This document shows positions 1 to 10,619 of a stretch of 64,000 bases of DNA, piece after piece. The stretch covers positions 33,148,452 through 33,212,451 of the forward strand of contig CM069442.1 in the NCBI GenBank assembly GCA_035610835.1, written 5' to 3'. A program made the translations under genes and the position numbers. Origin of the DNA: Ophiura sarsii (lineage: Eukaryota; Echinodermata; Ophiuroidea; Amphilepidida; Ophiuridae). Under the pieces are notes generated by a model, which made no database searches, had not been told where the DNA came from, and saw only the letters and a program-made list of their open reading frames with translations. Positions within the stretch are counted from its first letter, which is position 1, and every line of letters begins with the position of its first letter.

Positions 1-117
1 TAAAGTCCTCAATCGTACCCCCAAAAAAAGTCTCGTTAATAAAACAAACTATTGCTATTGTAATTAATTAATATAATGGAACATCAAAAAGTACCAATGT
101 ATTATACAAAAAAAAAA

Positions 118-186
118 GTGGCTCCACGCGGATTTGACCCGGGATTCTCCGCGGGACAGGTAGCGATATCAACCACTACACTACTC
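118..186 (-). repeat. tRNA-derived SINE head or tRNA pseudogene
   Basis: Read on the minus strand, this stretch has an A-box-like segment (GTAGTGGTTGATATCGC) followed about 30 nt later by a B-box-like segment (GGGTCAAATCC), the spacing of an internal RNA polymerase III promoter. The ends do not pair as a clean seven-base acceptor stem. I therefore read it as a tRNA-derived repeat, not a working tRNA. Confidence 0.5.
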
Positions 187-227
187 ATTCTCAGTACTTT
201 CAATGGAGTTACAATGAATATATATCA

Positions 228-606
228 TTCAGACTCTCACTCAATAAACTAAATCGAAAATTGTACATTTATTTTTTATTATTTAAAGCTACATTGTCAA
301 TTAGAACACCATTTTATTTACGGTAATAGACACATTTAATATAATATAAAATAAAAATATTAATTTCGCACTGAATAACTGAATTTGGAGGTATTTTCGG
401 TTTTATTACGACCACTCTCACTCAATCAATAAACTAAATCGAAAATTTTACATTTATTTTTTATTATTTAAAGCTATAAAGCTACATTGTCAATTAGAAC
501 ACCATTTTATTTACGGTAATAGACACATTTAATATAATATAAAATAAAAATATTAATTTCGCACTGAATAACTGAATTTGGAGGTATTTTCGGTTTTATT
601 ACGACC
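228..606. repeat. Tandem duplication, unit about 185-192 bp
   Basis: Two nearly identical AT-rich units lie head to tail, about 228-413 and 414-606. Both run from the segment CAATAAACTAAATCGAAAA to GGTATTTTCGGTTTTATTAC. The second copy has a short extra AAAGCTAT. No coding sequence is seen. Confidence 0.85.
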
Positions 607-662
607 CAACTGGTCTCTAAGGTGGCCAAGTTAACTTGTCCACCAAAAAGGCTAACCAAAAG

Positions 663-714
663 GCACACACGCACACACACACCTACACACATACATACAG
701 ACAGACAGACAGAC
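663..714. repeat. Compound microsatellite (AC)n / (ACAG)n
   Basis: An AC-rich run (about 663-692) passes into an ACAG run (about 697-714). It is simple-sequence DNA with no coding role visible. Confidence 0.9.
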
Positions 715-851
715 GCACATTACATGATGACAAAATCCCCTTCTGGTTTTACAAACCAGGGGGATAAAAATGATTGACATAGTTATTTTTCAGAAACCAA
801 GAAACTTATCATTTTCTTGACTAAGATGTCAGACTATGAATAGTAAGAATG

Positions 852-1075
852 TTAACACTTTCCACGCGGCAGGTGTCTGCAGACGACATTCCAAAATTTC
901 ACAAAATGTTTCAAAAATGTCAAAATTATTGGATTTCATTACCATATTTGGAATCACCATTTGAAATGCCTTGTATTGGTTCAGTAATCCTTGAGATAGA
1001 CTTTGAAAATTGGGAAAGGTTTCTGAAAATCAGTTTTATATAATGGTAAAACTAATAGCCGCATGGAAAGTGTTA
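852..1075 (+). mobile_element. TTAA-flanked MITE, family A, copy 1
   Basis: This short element begins TTAACACTTTCCACGCGGC and ends with the inverted form GCCGCATGGAAAGTGTTAA. It is about 224 bp with terminal inverted repeats of roughly 18 bp. Both ends coincide with TTAA, the target-site duplication of piggyBac-type (and Kolobok-type) transposons. No transposase is encoded. Five further copies occur in the window, so the boundaries are well defined by comparison. The superfamily is inference from the TTAA only. Confidence 0.75.
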
Positions 1076-1229
1076 ACATAGATTTTTCTCAGAAGCCAGG
1101 AAACTGATATTATTTCTTGACAAAGACATTATAACATAACATGACATAACATACAATGTAACAACGAGCATTTATATAAATGTATGTAGCGCTCTTACAC
1201 ATTATACAATGGTACCACAGGCTACCCTA

Positions 1230-1500
1230 ACAAAATAAAATATAACATTATAAAACAGAGTTGAACATCACTTGCACTATGACAGTTTAACATCTTCTTA
1301 AATTGAGTCAGTGATGGAGGCATGCATGCCTGATGTGACGTGGTAAATTGTTCCATAAAAATGGACCGGAGGCATAAAATCCTTTCTTGGCGGAAGTGAG
1401 ACGAGTTTTAGGTGTAGTGAGAATCCGAGCATCAGAGGCAGAACGTAGTCCATTTCTGTTGGGATCATATGTTATAGTAAGCTCCTTAAGATAAGAAGTC
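1230..1500 (-). pseudogene. LINE reverse-transcriptase C-terminal relic
   Basis: On the minus strand the translation contains TSAKKGFYASGPFLWNNLPR followed by HIRHA and, in another frame, PPSLTQFKKML. This matches the region near the C-terminus of ORF2 in non-LTR retrotransposons of the CR1/jockey/L2 type (the 'F...G..LWN.LP..IR...SL..FK..L' pattern). A frameshift separates the two parts and stop codons follow, so it is a dead 3' fragment. The exact clade cannot be told by eye. Confidence 0.6.
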
Positions 1501-2050
1501 TTGCTGTCATTGAAACCCGTATACTATAGTCAAGATTATGAACTCAATGCGCAAGCAGTAAGAATGAATAACATAGATATTTTTCACAAGTCAAGAAACG
1601 GGTCATTAGATATCAGTTCCAAAATCGTTTGATACCTACTACTCATTTTTAAGTGAAATACATTTTGAAACCTATTATAAAGTCACTTATAAACATTGCA
1701 ATTACAATTTTAAAATCTGGAAATGATCATGCATTATTCTGTCCAACCATTTTATTTTGGTTTCAAGGGAGTATGCCGCACGCACGCTGTCTGTCCATCC
1801 TCTGCATCATTACAGCTGCACCGATTATTGGCAGGTAGAAAAGTGAACACAAATTGATTGCCCATCTGACTAGCAAGCAAGTTATATGGCTACATATGTC
1901 ACACTTTGCCTGTCATCGGAATAGATAGTATTGATTCTCAATGATGTGTGGCGGGCGGCATGAATCTAGCCTCTGTAACTGCAACTAGGGATGTAATGGC
2001 ATCAGTGTTGCCAAACTCATCACGTCTAAGTATCCTCCCATTGAGCCATC

Positions 2051-2296
2051 TTAACACTTTCCACACAGCTATTAGTTTTACCATTAACAAACAGATTTGT
2101 CAGAAACCTTTCCCAATTTTTAAAGTCTATCTCAAGGATTACTGAACCAATACTAGGCATGTTTGTACTTATTTCAATGCATTTATCATGGTGATTCCAA
2201 ATATGGAAATGAGATTCACTAGTTTTGACATTTTTTAAACATTTTATGAAATTTTAAAATGTTGTCTGCAGACGCCTGCCGTGTGGAAAGTGTTAA
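2051..2296 (-). mobile_element. TTAA-flanked MITE, family A, copy 2
   Basis: This is the same family as at 852-1075 but inverted. It begins TTAACACTTTCCACACAGC and ends CTGCCGTGTGGAAAGTGTTAA (last four bases TTAA). The internal sequence CTGCAGACGCCTGCC near the right end is the inverted counterpart of the left end of copy 1. Confidence 0.75.
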
Positions 2297-3019
2297 AGAT
2301 CATCAGTGCTCTACAAATAGCATTTAGTGCACATTTGGCTATTTTTATGTTTCTGAATTGAGCTCCTTTGGCCAATCACTTCTGGTGATATTGCAGATTA
2401 ACTTTGCAATTGTAAAGGTGATGTAATCCAAATGCTACCTGATCTAGCAAATTTACCCCCTTGTGTATGTTTCCATGGAAATCCAATCAGGCTTCAAATT
2501 AAGAAAGGGAAAGGGCATGCAATTTAACGTAATTTGAAAGGTGCGCCAACTTTCTCCAAGGCAATTATGTACTTTTGAATGAAGTCAAACAGCCAGAAAT
2601 TAAGGGCATCAAGGCAACTGGGTGGGGTATCGAAGGCAATTGCCCTCGATGCCTTTGATTAATTTCAGCCCTGAATTCAATGCTTTTAGCTCACCAGAGA
2701 CAATTTGAGGTACATTTGATCTCTGACATTTTTGGCCAAGACTACTATGAAACAGGAAATAAACTGATGTCAGAAAAAGAATTATCCTATCAAAAACAAA
2801 CAAAAAATTGCCCATTCACACACAATCTTTTTCATGGAATGCCCTTCTACTGTATGTTTGAGTTTTTCCTCTAAATGCAATTTCTTTGTCAAATTACATT
2901 TATAAAGATGAAACTAAAATCACCTCAAATGGTACTAATTGCTATTGTGACAAATGAGGTGTCAAAATGTGTGGGAGGAAATTCCTGTTCTTTCCCACTT
3001 GGTAAATTTATTTAGGGTC

Positions 3020-4300
3020 TTAAGAATTAAACGCAGGGCGCCTCGAAAAAAGTGGATAATTTCTTTTTGTGAGGTGTTTATCTTCTAAGTTACAGAGCAA
3101 TGTGTGTCCTAATTACTTCAAAATCATGGTTTGAATGGGTTAAAACAACTTGTTTTCTGTGTTTAGGCCCCTTGCAATTAAATGTGAGTTTACTGTTGCG
3201 TTTTTGAAAACCAGGACGAGGTGACTATTTAATATTAATATTGTAATATTTTGGGGTGAAGTCACCTGATTTAATATTGTCGGCGTTGTTAACTATTATC
3301 CAAGGTACGAATACAATTCAAATGCTGTTAATTATGTCCTACCACCACCTACTGCATTGGCTTTGTATTTTGTTTCTTTTATAAAGGAATCTATTCATAT
3401 TTGTATCCCTATTTTGAATATGAATATTAATGAGATATTCGATGTTTGTAAAACAAAATTCGTTACGCTAGCCCGAAGAATTTTAAAGATGGCGATCGTA
3501 AACAAACCTGAAATATTACCCAGAATGCACTAGGAAACTCCAAAGAAGTTCGGCGGTTCGGCTTTGCGGACGCTAGGCAAAACTAAAAATAACTTGGCAA
3601 TGTTTTGATGTGACGTCATGCGCAGAAGCGATTGCGCAGTAATCAATTGACGTGCCTACGAATATGCTTCAAATGCACACATTTCAATACAAAGCGACAA
3701 TTGCAAGTTTCGTGCAGAGTTTTTTACTTCACAGAAATGTTTTCCCAACCCGGAAGTATTGAAATGCGGCTCATCGGCTAATTTCATCGCCGGAAAAGTG
3801 TTAAAAAGCTTATGAAAAAGCTTTAAACAATGAAATAATTAAATATTTTTAAAATATTACATATATCACGCAGGTGACTTTTGGACGCGCGCGGGCAACA
3901 GTAAACTCACATTTAATTGCAAGGGGCCTTATATGAGGTTTGTAAATAGAATTCCATAGTGTTAACGCCGTTTACAGTGTGTACGGCTACAATCGCAACT
4001 GTACACAAGTGAACACAAGAATACACATTTTTTTATGATGACAATTTTTAAAAATATGTTGAAGGCAGATTTACATTTTGATTTTGTAAAGCTCTGTGAT
4101 GCATTTTTACTGGGAAATAGTCAAGATCGAAAGTCAAACTTCATTATTTAAAAGAGAGAAGAAAAAAAATGTGTTAAAGTTTGTAAAAAATTAAGTGTTA
4201 GTTCAATTAAAGCATCAGATCGGAGTATATAAATGTACTTATACTTTCCCTAGTATGTATAATGTCAAACATAGAGTGCCACCTGGGACTGCTGAGTTAT
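3020..4300. repeat. Dispersed repeat split by the Harbinger-like element
   Basis: The flanks 3020-3165 and 3930-4060 resemble, in the same order, parts of 15820-16130. Shared landmarks include TTAACGCCGTTTACAGTGT and the stretch AGAGCAATRTGTSTCC. The family is undefined and no coding sequence is seen. The region up to about 4800 holds nothing else I can support. Confidence 0.4.
3167..3928. mobile_element. Harbinger-like non-autonomous DNA transposon
   Basis: Terminal inverted repeats of about 33 bp start GGCCCCTTGCAATTAAATG and end with its complement CATTTAATTGCAAGGGGCC. The element is flanked on both sides by TTA (3164-3166 and 3929-3931). A TWA three-base duplication together with GGC-starting ends is typical of PIF/Harbinger elements. 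The element is 762 bp and no transposase reading frame is visible. It interrupts an older repeat that has a related copy near 15880-16130. Confidence 0.65.
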
Positions 4301-4802
4301 CATTAAAACATTCATAATTGAAAATAAAACAATTAAATAATCCTATTATGAGACACTGTCTACCAACTGTATTATTGTATATAAAGGAAATTTGGGTTCA
4401 AGTTTTTCATCAGCAGACTGCAGTATATGAAATTATTTCTATTTATTTTTCCAAACTGTCAGAATCACAATTTTTTGAGAGAAATTCAAAATGTTGAAGA
4501 AAAAAATCTCTAATAGAACATGACTCTTTGTGTCACCTATTGTCAACCATAGTTTGCCAATAGTATAGGGACAGAGTTATCAACAACCTGCCATGGACAT
4601 TTGGGAAATGTGTCTGTTATGCATGGCTATCAGGATGCACAGTCATTGCTACACTTGCTTCTCAGATATCAAAACCAAAATGATACACAATTTTCTCACA
4701 GCGTTTACAACGGCGTAACTGGGTCGATGTGTGATCAAAGCAGTGATAAAGCTCCTGTGTGTCATTATTGATGTTATGCATTCATGGACACAATGAGACC
4801 AG

Positions 4803-5545
4803 CTATAGTTTGATCAGTTCCAAATTGGCAAGAAATATTCAGTTTTTATCTCTCCGCGCGCAAAAGTAATCCAAGCATACGCGCGCGATTATGGCAAACA
4901 CATGCACGCGTTAAGAATATGATGCACAGTGCACCTGTTGCATTCATGTGCGCACGTGCCCTTCTATCAGGGATACTATTAATTTTGGGATAGGAAAGTC
5001 CTATACTAACACACGTAGCGAAAACGGTGCCGTTTGCATAAATTACATAAATTATGGTAATCATCGGAATGTGTCGGTGACCGGCGTTGAACGCGTTTAA
5101 CAGTGTTTAACCAGGTTTAACGTAATATTTGGTCAGCATAGGTTTGAGGGCGTTGTGGATTTACACAGACGACGGTGGCCACGCGAAACCTAAATGTTGA
5201 ATACGTAATGAATAAGGTGAATAACACGTAATCGCGAATGTTAATCTTATCATTTTGACAAATTCATCATAATTAGAAGAATTGTCATCGTTAACCGTGC
5301 GATGACTGTTAAAAATAATTCAAAATAGTGCACTCCCGTTGACATATTGGGTCGTCTGAGAGACGCGTGGCCAGCGTCGTGTCGTCTGCTACAATCACGC
5401 CTGATCAGTATAGCGCCACCAGTTCTATGCTGACCAAATTTTAATTTAAAAGTGGACCCGATCGGCAAGCTCACTGGCACACCCCTGCTTCTATTCATTC
5501 GCTCCTGTAAGGAGGCTTCACCAATTTGGAGCTGATCAAACTATA
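4803..5545 (+). mobile_element. MITE family B (CTATAGTTTGATCAG ends), expanded copy
   Basis: The left end is CTATAGTTTGATCAGTTCC and the right end is GGAGCTGATCAAACTATA. Between them are family hallmarks: a TTTTTATCTCTCCGCGCG stretch and CGCTCCTGTAAGGAGGCTTC. Other copies are about 200 bp, so this one carries roughly 500 bp of extra sequence. A second right-hand end (5610-5673) follows directly. Confidence 0.65.
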
Positions 5546-5609
5546 ATCTATAATCATGATATTGACTGAGTTTGTACTGTGTATAGTATTGCAATCATCG
5601 CTTCGTCCA

Positions 5610-5673
5610 TGTCCTTGTGTATTCATTCGCTGCTGTAAGGAGGCTTCACCAATTTAGAGCTGATCAAACTATA
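5610..5673 (+). mobile_element. MITE family B, isolated right end
   Basis: The segment ATTCATTCGCTGCTGTAAGG through GAGCTGATCAAACTATA repeats the right end of family B without a left partner. It is a fragment, or part of a larger composite with 4803-5545. Confidence 0.6.
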
Positions 5674-5682
5674 CTTCAAAAC

Positions 5683-5893
5683 CATCACATCAAAACAGAC
5701 CAGTGTTGTCTCCAGATTTAAAATTCATGTTACAATGCTATTCTTTGTCTTTAAAATGAAACCCTACTTACTGAAATGAAACAAGAAACAACAAAAATAT
5801 GCAGCTTGAAATTTTATCAATTCTTTTTATTTTCTTTATTTGTCATCAGTTTCTTTTACTATTTGCTGACAACTGGTCTGTTTTGATGTGATG
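5683..5893. mobile_element. TIR element of about 211 bp
   Basis: The sequence starting CATCACATCAAAACAGACCA at 5683 recurs as its complement ending TGGTCTGTTTTGATGTGATG at 5893, giving inverted repeats of about 28 bp. The interior is AT-rich and non-coding. Superfamily unknown. Confidence 0.6.
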
Positions 5894-5910
5894 GGTCACA
5901 TGTGAGCATA

Positions 5911-6827
5911 TTAAGGTAGCTATATCGGCTACGGCGTCATGCTCAGATTTGCTTCAAAAGTATACAGGAGGTGTATATTGACAAAATAAACTCACATGCC
6001 AATTTTTAATTTTTTCCATCAAGCCGTTTTCAAACAGCGCAATTTTTTGTCTTCAAAAAACCCCATAGATTTACTGTGTGTTAGGTTTTTGGCACGTTGC
6101 CAAATTCCCCAAAATTGCTTCTTTTCTCAAAACACACTCTATTTATAAATTATTTTTTTAACCCTTTGTATCCTTAGGATGAACTTGTTTTTATATTATG
6201 TTTTTGCCAAAATACCAATGCACAATATTTAATGTAATTATTTCCACATTTACAATCATAACAAGGATTGAATGGAGTGGGAATGTTAGTACTTAACAAA
6301 TTTTAATTTTTTTCTTCTAGAAACACTAAATAGTCAAACTTTGTGAATATTTTTAAAGAGAAGTATAGCTCCTATTTCAACAAACAAGGTGTCATATGAA
6401 AGGTAATTCAATTTAGAAGATTCTCTCGCCAGCTTTTTCCATTAAAGTGTTTCTAGTATTTTTTGTGTCAATTTGAACTTTTGCCTTTAAAAAATCCCTA
6501 AAAAAATATTTTTCTCAAAAAGTAAACACTTTATTCACAAAAACTGGCGGGAGAATCTAGGTAATATGCTTATTAACCATCCCCCAAAGTGACAGACCCA
6601 TAGCAGTTTCCTACTTGGCTGAAAATATTCAAATATCCAAAAATTTAGGGAATTTTCAAAAAATAAAGAAAAACATAAGAAATATCCAAATTACTCCGAA
6701 AGTTCTCAAATAGGTAGAGCAAAGACTTGTCTTTAATGTGGTCTCAAAATAAAAAGTATAGATATTATTCATTTGGCACAAAAGTTGTTTTTCTGCAGTG
6801 GTGTAATAGCCGATATAACTACCTTAA
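5911..6827. mobile_element. TTAA-ended element with TIRs (TTAAGGTAGCTATATCGGC)
   Basis: The left end TTAAGGTAGCTATATCGGCT and the right end AGCCGATATAACTACCTTAA are inverted repeats, and both carry TTAA. The interior of about 900 bp has no credible reading frame. TTAA targets are used by piggyBac and Kolobok elements, and AAGG-type ends recall Kolobok, but this is a guess. Confidence 0.6.
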
Positions 6828-6887
6828 AAGGACCTACATGTATCTGTAATAGAAACGCTCATTGTCAACTCAACATGGATTGATACT

Positions 6888-7500
6888 AAAGGGTTCAATA
6901 AAAGAAAGTATACCACTTTGTTCATGTCATTTTGAGTAATTTTTAATTTGTTGTTGACCAAACAGGCTAGATAGGCATTTAGATGAATCTTTTATGCATA
7001 ATTTGATACCAAATTTGCCCCCTAACAACAAAGATAAACCATGATTAGCACCATTTAAAGGAAAATATCCCATTTTCAAAAGTCGCATTTCCAATACACA
7101 AGCACGAGAAGATTTGGTTAATCTGTCCATGTTCTACCCATCCATATCATTCCTTTACATTCAAATCCTTCACCCATGCATCAGTTTACATTTGAATTAG
7201 CCCGCGCATTGAGGGATATGCGCGGTGATCAGTACGGGATAAATACGGCATATGTGTGTGTTAACAATTGGCCCTTTCTTCTCGTGCTGTGTATTGGAAA
7301 TGCGACTTTTGAAAATGGGGTATTTTCCTTTAAATGGTTCTAATCATGGTTTATCTTTGTTGTTAGGGGGCAAATTTGGTATCAAATTATGCCTAAAAGA
7401 TTCATATAAATGCCTATCTAGCCTGTTTGGACAAAAACAAATTGGAAGTTACTCAAAATGACATAAACAAAGTGGTATACTTTCTTTTGTTGAACCCTTT
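6888..7500. mobile_element. Long-TIR element (arms of about 225 bp)
   Basis: The arms 6888-7112 and 7276-7500 are near-perfect inverted copies. They start AAAGGGTTCAATAAAAGAAA and end with the complement of that sequence. Each arm contains the same short reading frame (MRLLKMGYFPLNG...NHGLSLLLGGKFG), once on each strand. This is a property of the inverted repeat, not evidence for a protein. Confidence 0.75.
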
Positions 7501-7516
7501 ATAACATAGCTACATG

Positions 7517-7707
7517 TATAGTGGTATCAGCTCCAAATTGTCGAAGCCTCCTTACTATTCTTAACATATATAATATTCTTAACATGTGCGTGCGACCAAA
7601 AGCGTGTGTGTGTGTTGCCATAGCGCGCGTACCCTTGGATTACTTTTCCGTGCGGAGAGATAAAAACATTAATATTTCTCGCCAAATTTTGAAGTGATCA
7701 AACTATA
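7517..7707 (-). mobile_element. MITE family B, complete inverted copy
   Basis: Inverted copy of the CTATAGTTTGATCAG family. GGAGAGATAAAAAC and CGAAGCCTCCTTAC are the complements of its internal landmarks, and it ends at GATCAAACTATAG. About 190 bp, non-coding. Confidence 0.65.
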
Positions 7708-8429
7708 GTAACTATAGCAGATAGTGGGTTATATTGTATAAATCATGCCACGTTCATCCTCTAATTACACCTAGATATTACTTCCTTGTAAACAGACCCC
7801 GACGGGTGACGCCAAATTATCCAATTCTATTTGTCTATTCTAATTTGTACAAAGATTACTGTTGATTTAACAGGAAAATAAGAAAGGAGAGGTATTTATG
7901 TGCGGACAAGGGCAATGACATTGAAATTCAATAGATGGTGTTTACCACCCTCATGAGCCCCTCATGCAGCCTCGAGGTGCTTCTTCTTCAGGTTGCTTCA
8001 GGCATTATGAACACTGTCTATTAAGAATTCAAAGAGTTACTTGATCAATTCTTAAAGATGCTATTGGATTGCTATTATTCCCCAGGTACTAGTTCTATAA
8101 ACAGTATCAGACACATTAAGGTAAATGGCCAACTGGTAATTTGTTTTGAAAGCTAATAGAGATTGATTGAGACCCAGTATATGGTCACCAAAATGGTGTT
8201 GTTCAATTATTAATCATCATTTTGTTGAGGTGTGTTTTATAAACCGATCCTTATGTATGAGGGCGGATCAGTAAGTTCTGTCACCAAAGGCAGCCCCAGC
8301 TACACAAGACAATACTGTCTTTATTGTGTTATGTCATCCTTATACATCACATTCTTTAATAGCTCCCTCTGTAAATTAAGTGAGGATATATAGCCTGTAT
8401 AGAATTTACCAAACACATTTCTGAATCTA

Positions 8430-8860
8430 CCTATCTACCTGTGAAATGGAGCCTAAGACGGTATCGAATCATGCTGCATCACGACAATGCAAGTCCTCAC
8501 AAAGCTGGCCTCATAAAGACTTACCTTGATGAAAATGGTATCCATTTAATGGGACATCTACCATTATCACCCAACTTGGCTCCTGCAACTTCTGGCTCTT
8601 TCCCAACAATCAAATCAAAGATTGCTGGGAAGCCTTTTTCAAAGATCAAAGCTGTACATCAGAGACGATACAATCCCTACTTTGGAAAACTGCCCATGCT
8701 CCGAGAAGTGGAGGATAAGGATGCAACGGTGGTGTATAGACATCGTCAAGGGAAGCTTCTTCAAGTTTTAAAATTGTATGGCTATCTTCAGAAACATGGA
8801 CCAAGTGACAAAATGTTTTGATCTGCCCTCTGGTAACAGGCTTCCAAAGAGCCATGGCAC
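8430..8860 (+). pseudogene. Mariner-like transposase, degraded C-terminal part
   Basis: The reading frame from 8441 gives LHHDNASPHKA, the second catalytic Asp motif of mariner-family transposases. It is followed about 35 residues later by LSPNLAP and then FPTIKSKIAGKPF. In active enzymes the region after SP-LAP carries the third Asp; here it reads NLAPATSG, so the catalytic residue is lost. A better match to the family C-terminus (EKWRIRMQR-CIDI-KGSFFK) appears in another frame downstream of about 8680, showing a frameshift. It is a dead element with no N-terminal DNA-binding part visible. Confidence 0.75.
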
Positions 8861-9231
8861 CGTGTTTTACAAAACGTAAGAAATAGCTCAATCAATGTAC
8901 AACTAATAAAAAGCATAACAGTCACTGTACAATGATGTAACTGTTTATTTTTACAAGTACAATACAACACGTTTCTACAAAAATCTTAATCTTTATATCT
9001 GATGGATTTAGCACATTTTGCATAAGCTGTTCATATGTTGATGCAATAGGAAATCAGGAAAAATTCTTTTTGTCATTTCTGGGTCAACAACACCAAAATA
9101 ATTGACATTTGAGAGTTTGAACAAAAATGAATAATTGAATACTATGCGATATGTGACAAATGAACAGAAATTGTACAAACTACAATCATCCTTGTTCATA
9201 GTCACCACACTAAAGGTGTGGCTATACTTAC

Positions 9232-9469
9232 TACAAATTTGTCTCCCCTCTCCCCGACCACATGTTGATAGTCTGGTATGGAAATGGGCATCGGCCTCCT
9301 CTCACTGTAGTCATAGAATGAAAACCCAGACGATTCATCACTCTGTGGATCTCCTTTGTCTTCTTTGAAATTAGGCACGGAAATGACGGTTAACGTGAGT
9401 TCATTACCACCTTTTTTGATTAGATCCACTACAAATTTGTGTGTAGCACCCTCAACGTTTACATTATTT
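9232..9469 (-). CDS. SNX27: Sorting nexin 27 (SNX27), one internal exon
   Basis: SNX27 is an endosomal cargo adaptor. Its N-terminal PDZ domain binds C-terminal PDZ ligands and the retromer subunit VPS26, and the PX domain that follows binds PI3P. This exon encodes the end of the PDZ domain ([15 protein letters not shown], then LTLTVISVP), an acidic linker, and the start of the PX region ([19 protein letters not shown], then a GDKFV stretch), colinear with vertebrate SNX27. The acceptor is CTATCTTACAG and the donor is GTA|GTAAGT. The exon is 238 nt and starts in phase 2, so that GT|A would restore Val before NNVNVEG. The exons before and after were not found here; the next downstream exon should lie below position 1, after an intron of more than 9 kb. 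It is the only exon of this gene in view. Confidence 0.85.
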
Positions 9470-9509
9470 CTGTAAGATAGAAACAAAAAATACAATCCAG
9501 ACGATTATT

Positions 9510-9648
9510 TTAGGCACAAAAGACGGTTAATGTGAGTTCATTACCACCTTTTTTGATTAGATCCACTACAAATTTGTGTGTAGCACCCTCAACGTTTACA
9601 TTATTTCTGTAAGATAAGAAACAAGAAATACAACCCAGATGATTATTT
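9510..9648 (-). pseudogene. Duplicated, frameshifted partial SNX27 exon
   Basis: The 139 bp at 9373-9511 are repeated head to tail at 9512-9648. The copy includes the acceptor site (TCTTACAG at 9607-9608) and the exon's first 28 or so codons ([11 protein letters not shown]...LTLTV). Two bases are missing relative to the original (CACAAAAGAC against CACGGAAATGAC), so the frame shifts and ends FCA-stop at 9510-9512. It has no donor of its own. It looks like a recent local tandem duplication, upstream of the true exon in transcript direction. Confidence 0.85.
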
Positions 9649-9703
9649 GAAACAGAATCTTTAAATGGTAGCTGAGGTCCATGGCTCTACACCTAAAACT
9701 ATA

Positions 9704-9840
9704 TTAACACTTTCTACGCAGCAGGCGTCTGCAGACGAGACGCCATACCAAAATGTCACCAAATGTTTCAAAAATATACAAATAATTAAATTTCATTACC
9801 ATATTTGGATTCACCATTAGAAATGCATTAAAATAAGTAA
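9704..9840 (+). mobile_element. TTAA MITE family A, 5' fragment
   Basis: It begins TTAACACTTTCTACGCAGCA and follows the family A left half as far as the AAATGCATTAAAATAAGTA landmark, where it breaks off next to a run of 18 C (9848-9865). The right end is missing. Confidence 0.65.
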
Positions 9841-10388
9841 TCACCTCCCCCCCCCCCCCCCCCCCTAAATTCAGATGCCTCTGCCGCTACTGATAAGATG
9901 TGACAATTCACAGATTGTGACCGTGGGAAATTCTCAATTGCCAGAAATTGAGTGGGGTTTACTGTGCTCTTCCTACTACTACCTTACTTCATATATCTTA
10001 CACACACAAGAAGCCAGATGTAATCAACATCAAACTTGATAGATTCACACACAGCTTTACACATACTCCCGAAATCCTTTCTATGCAAAGCAAAATCAGA
10101 AGCAAAACCAATGTGTGAGTGCACCGCAAGGCGGATAAATGTTTTAGAGATTGTAGATTGTAGAGTATGTAACAAAATGCAAAATACATATATACAACAC
10201 TTGAGTACAAACATCCATGCCTATGAGTATCCCTTGCACATTTCATGCAAGCAAAACATTCTCCTGCGTGTGATAAATCTTTGCTATCTTCAGTAGATAG
10301 TTAATTTGATACACAGTACTTAACTATGGCAATAGATGTTCCATGTTTGTTTGGTGTAGCAATTTGGGAAATAGGTGAGGTTTGGTTT

Positions 10389-10465
10389 CCTCCCCCCCCC
10401 TCCCCCCCCCTCCCCCCTCCCCCCCCCCCCCCCCCTCCCCCCTCCCCCCCCCCCCCCCCCCCCCC
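10389..10465. repeat. Poly-C tract with scattered T, 77 bp
   Basis: This stretch is almost entirely C, interrupted by single T residues. The complementary strand is a G-run able in principle to form G-quadruplexes. Similar runs occur at 9848-9865, 14463-14481, 17298-17313, 19068-19089, 19122-19138, 20139-20195, 32443-32463, 32850-32866, 40405-40423 and 58647-58667. Their lengths are unreliable in an assembly. Confidence 0.9.
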
Positions 10466-10619
10466 AAAGTCGGATTTATCTCTTTTGTTGCTGACAGGAG
10501 GATTGAAGAGAAAATAGGTTGAGTCAATCTCAATTATAGCTTTAAAATCCAGGCCTGTAAATTGATATGGTGTTTTTTTAGTCGTACACTGAAAACACAA
10601 ACTCGTATTTTGGAGGCTG

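Noticed and set aside
3481..3530. ATGGCGATCGTAAACAAACC as a first SERINC exon
   Set aside because: It lies inside the Harbinger-like element, the peptide does not resemble the SERINC N-terminus, and no phase-0 donor follows.
6927..7461. Two near-identical short proteins on opposite strands (MRLLKMGYFPLNG...)
   Set aside because: They come from the two arms of one inverted-repeat element. No splice sites, conserved domain or longer frame supports a gene.
8646..9208. Several minus-strand frames next to the SNX27 exon
   Set aside because: They overlap the mariner pseudogene or have no match to the PX or FERM regions of SNX27. None has suitable splice sites in phase.
10301..10600. Gly-rich and Pro-rich peptides
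   Set aside because: They are translations of the poly-C/poly-G tract.
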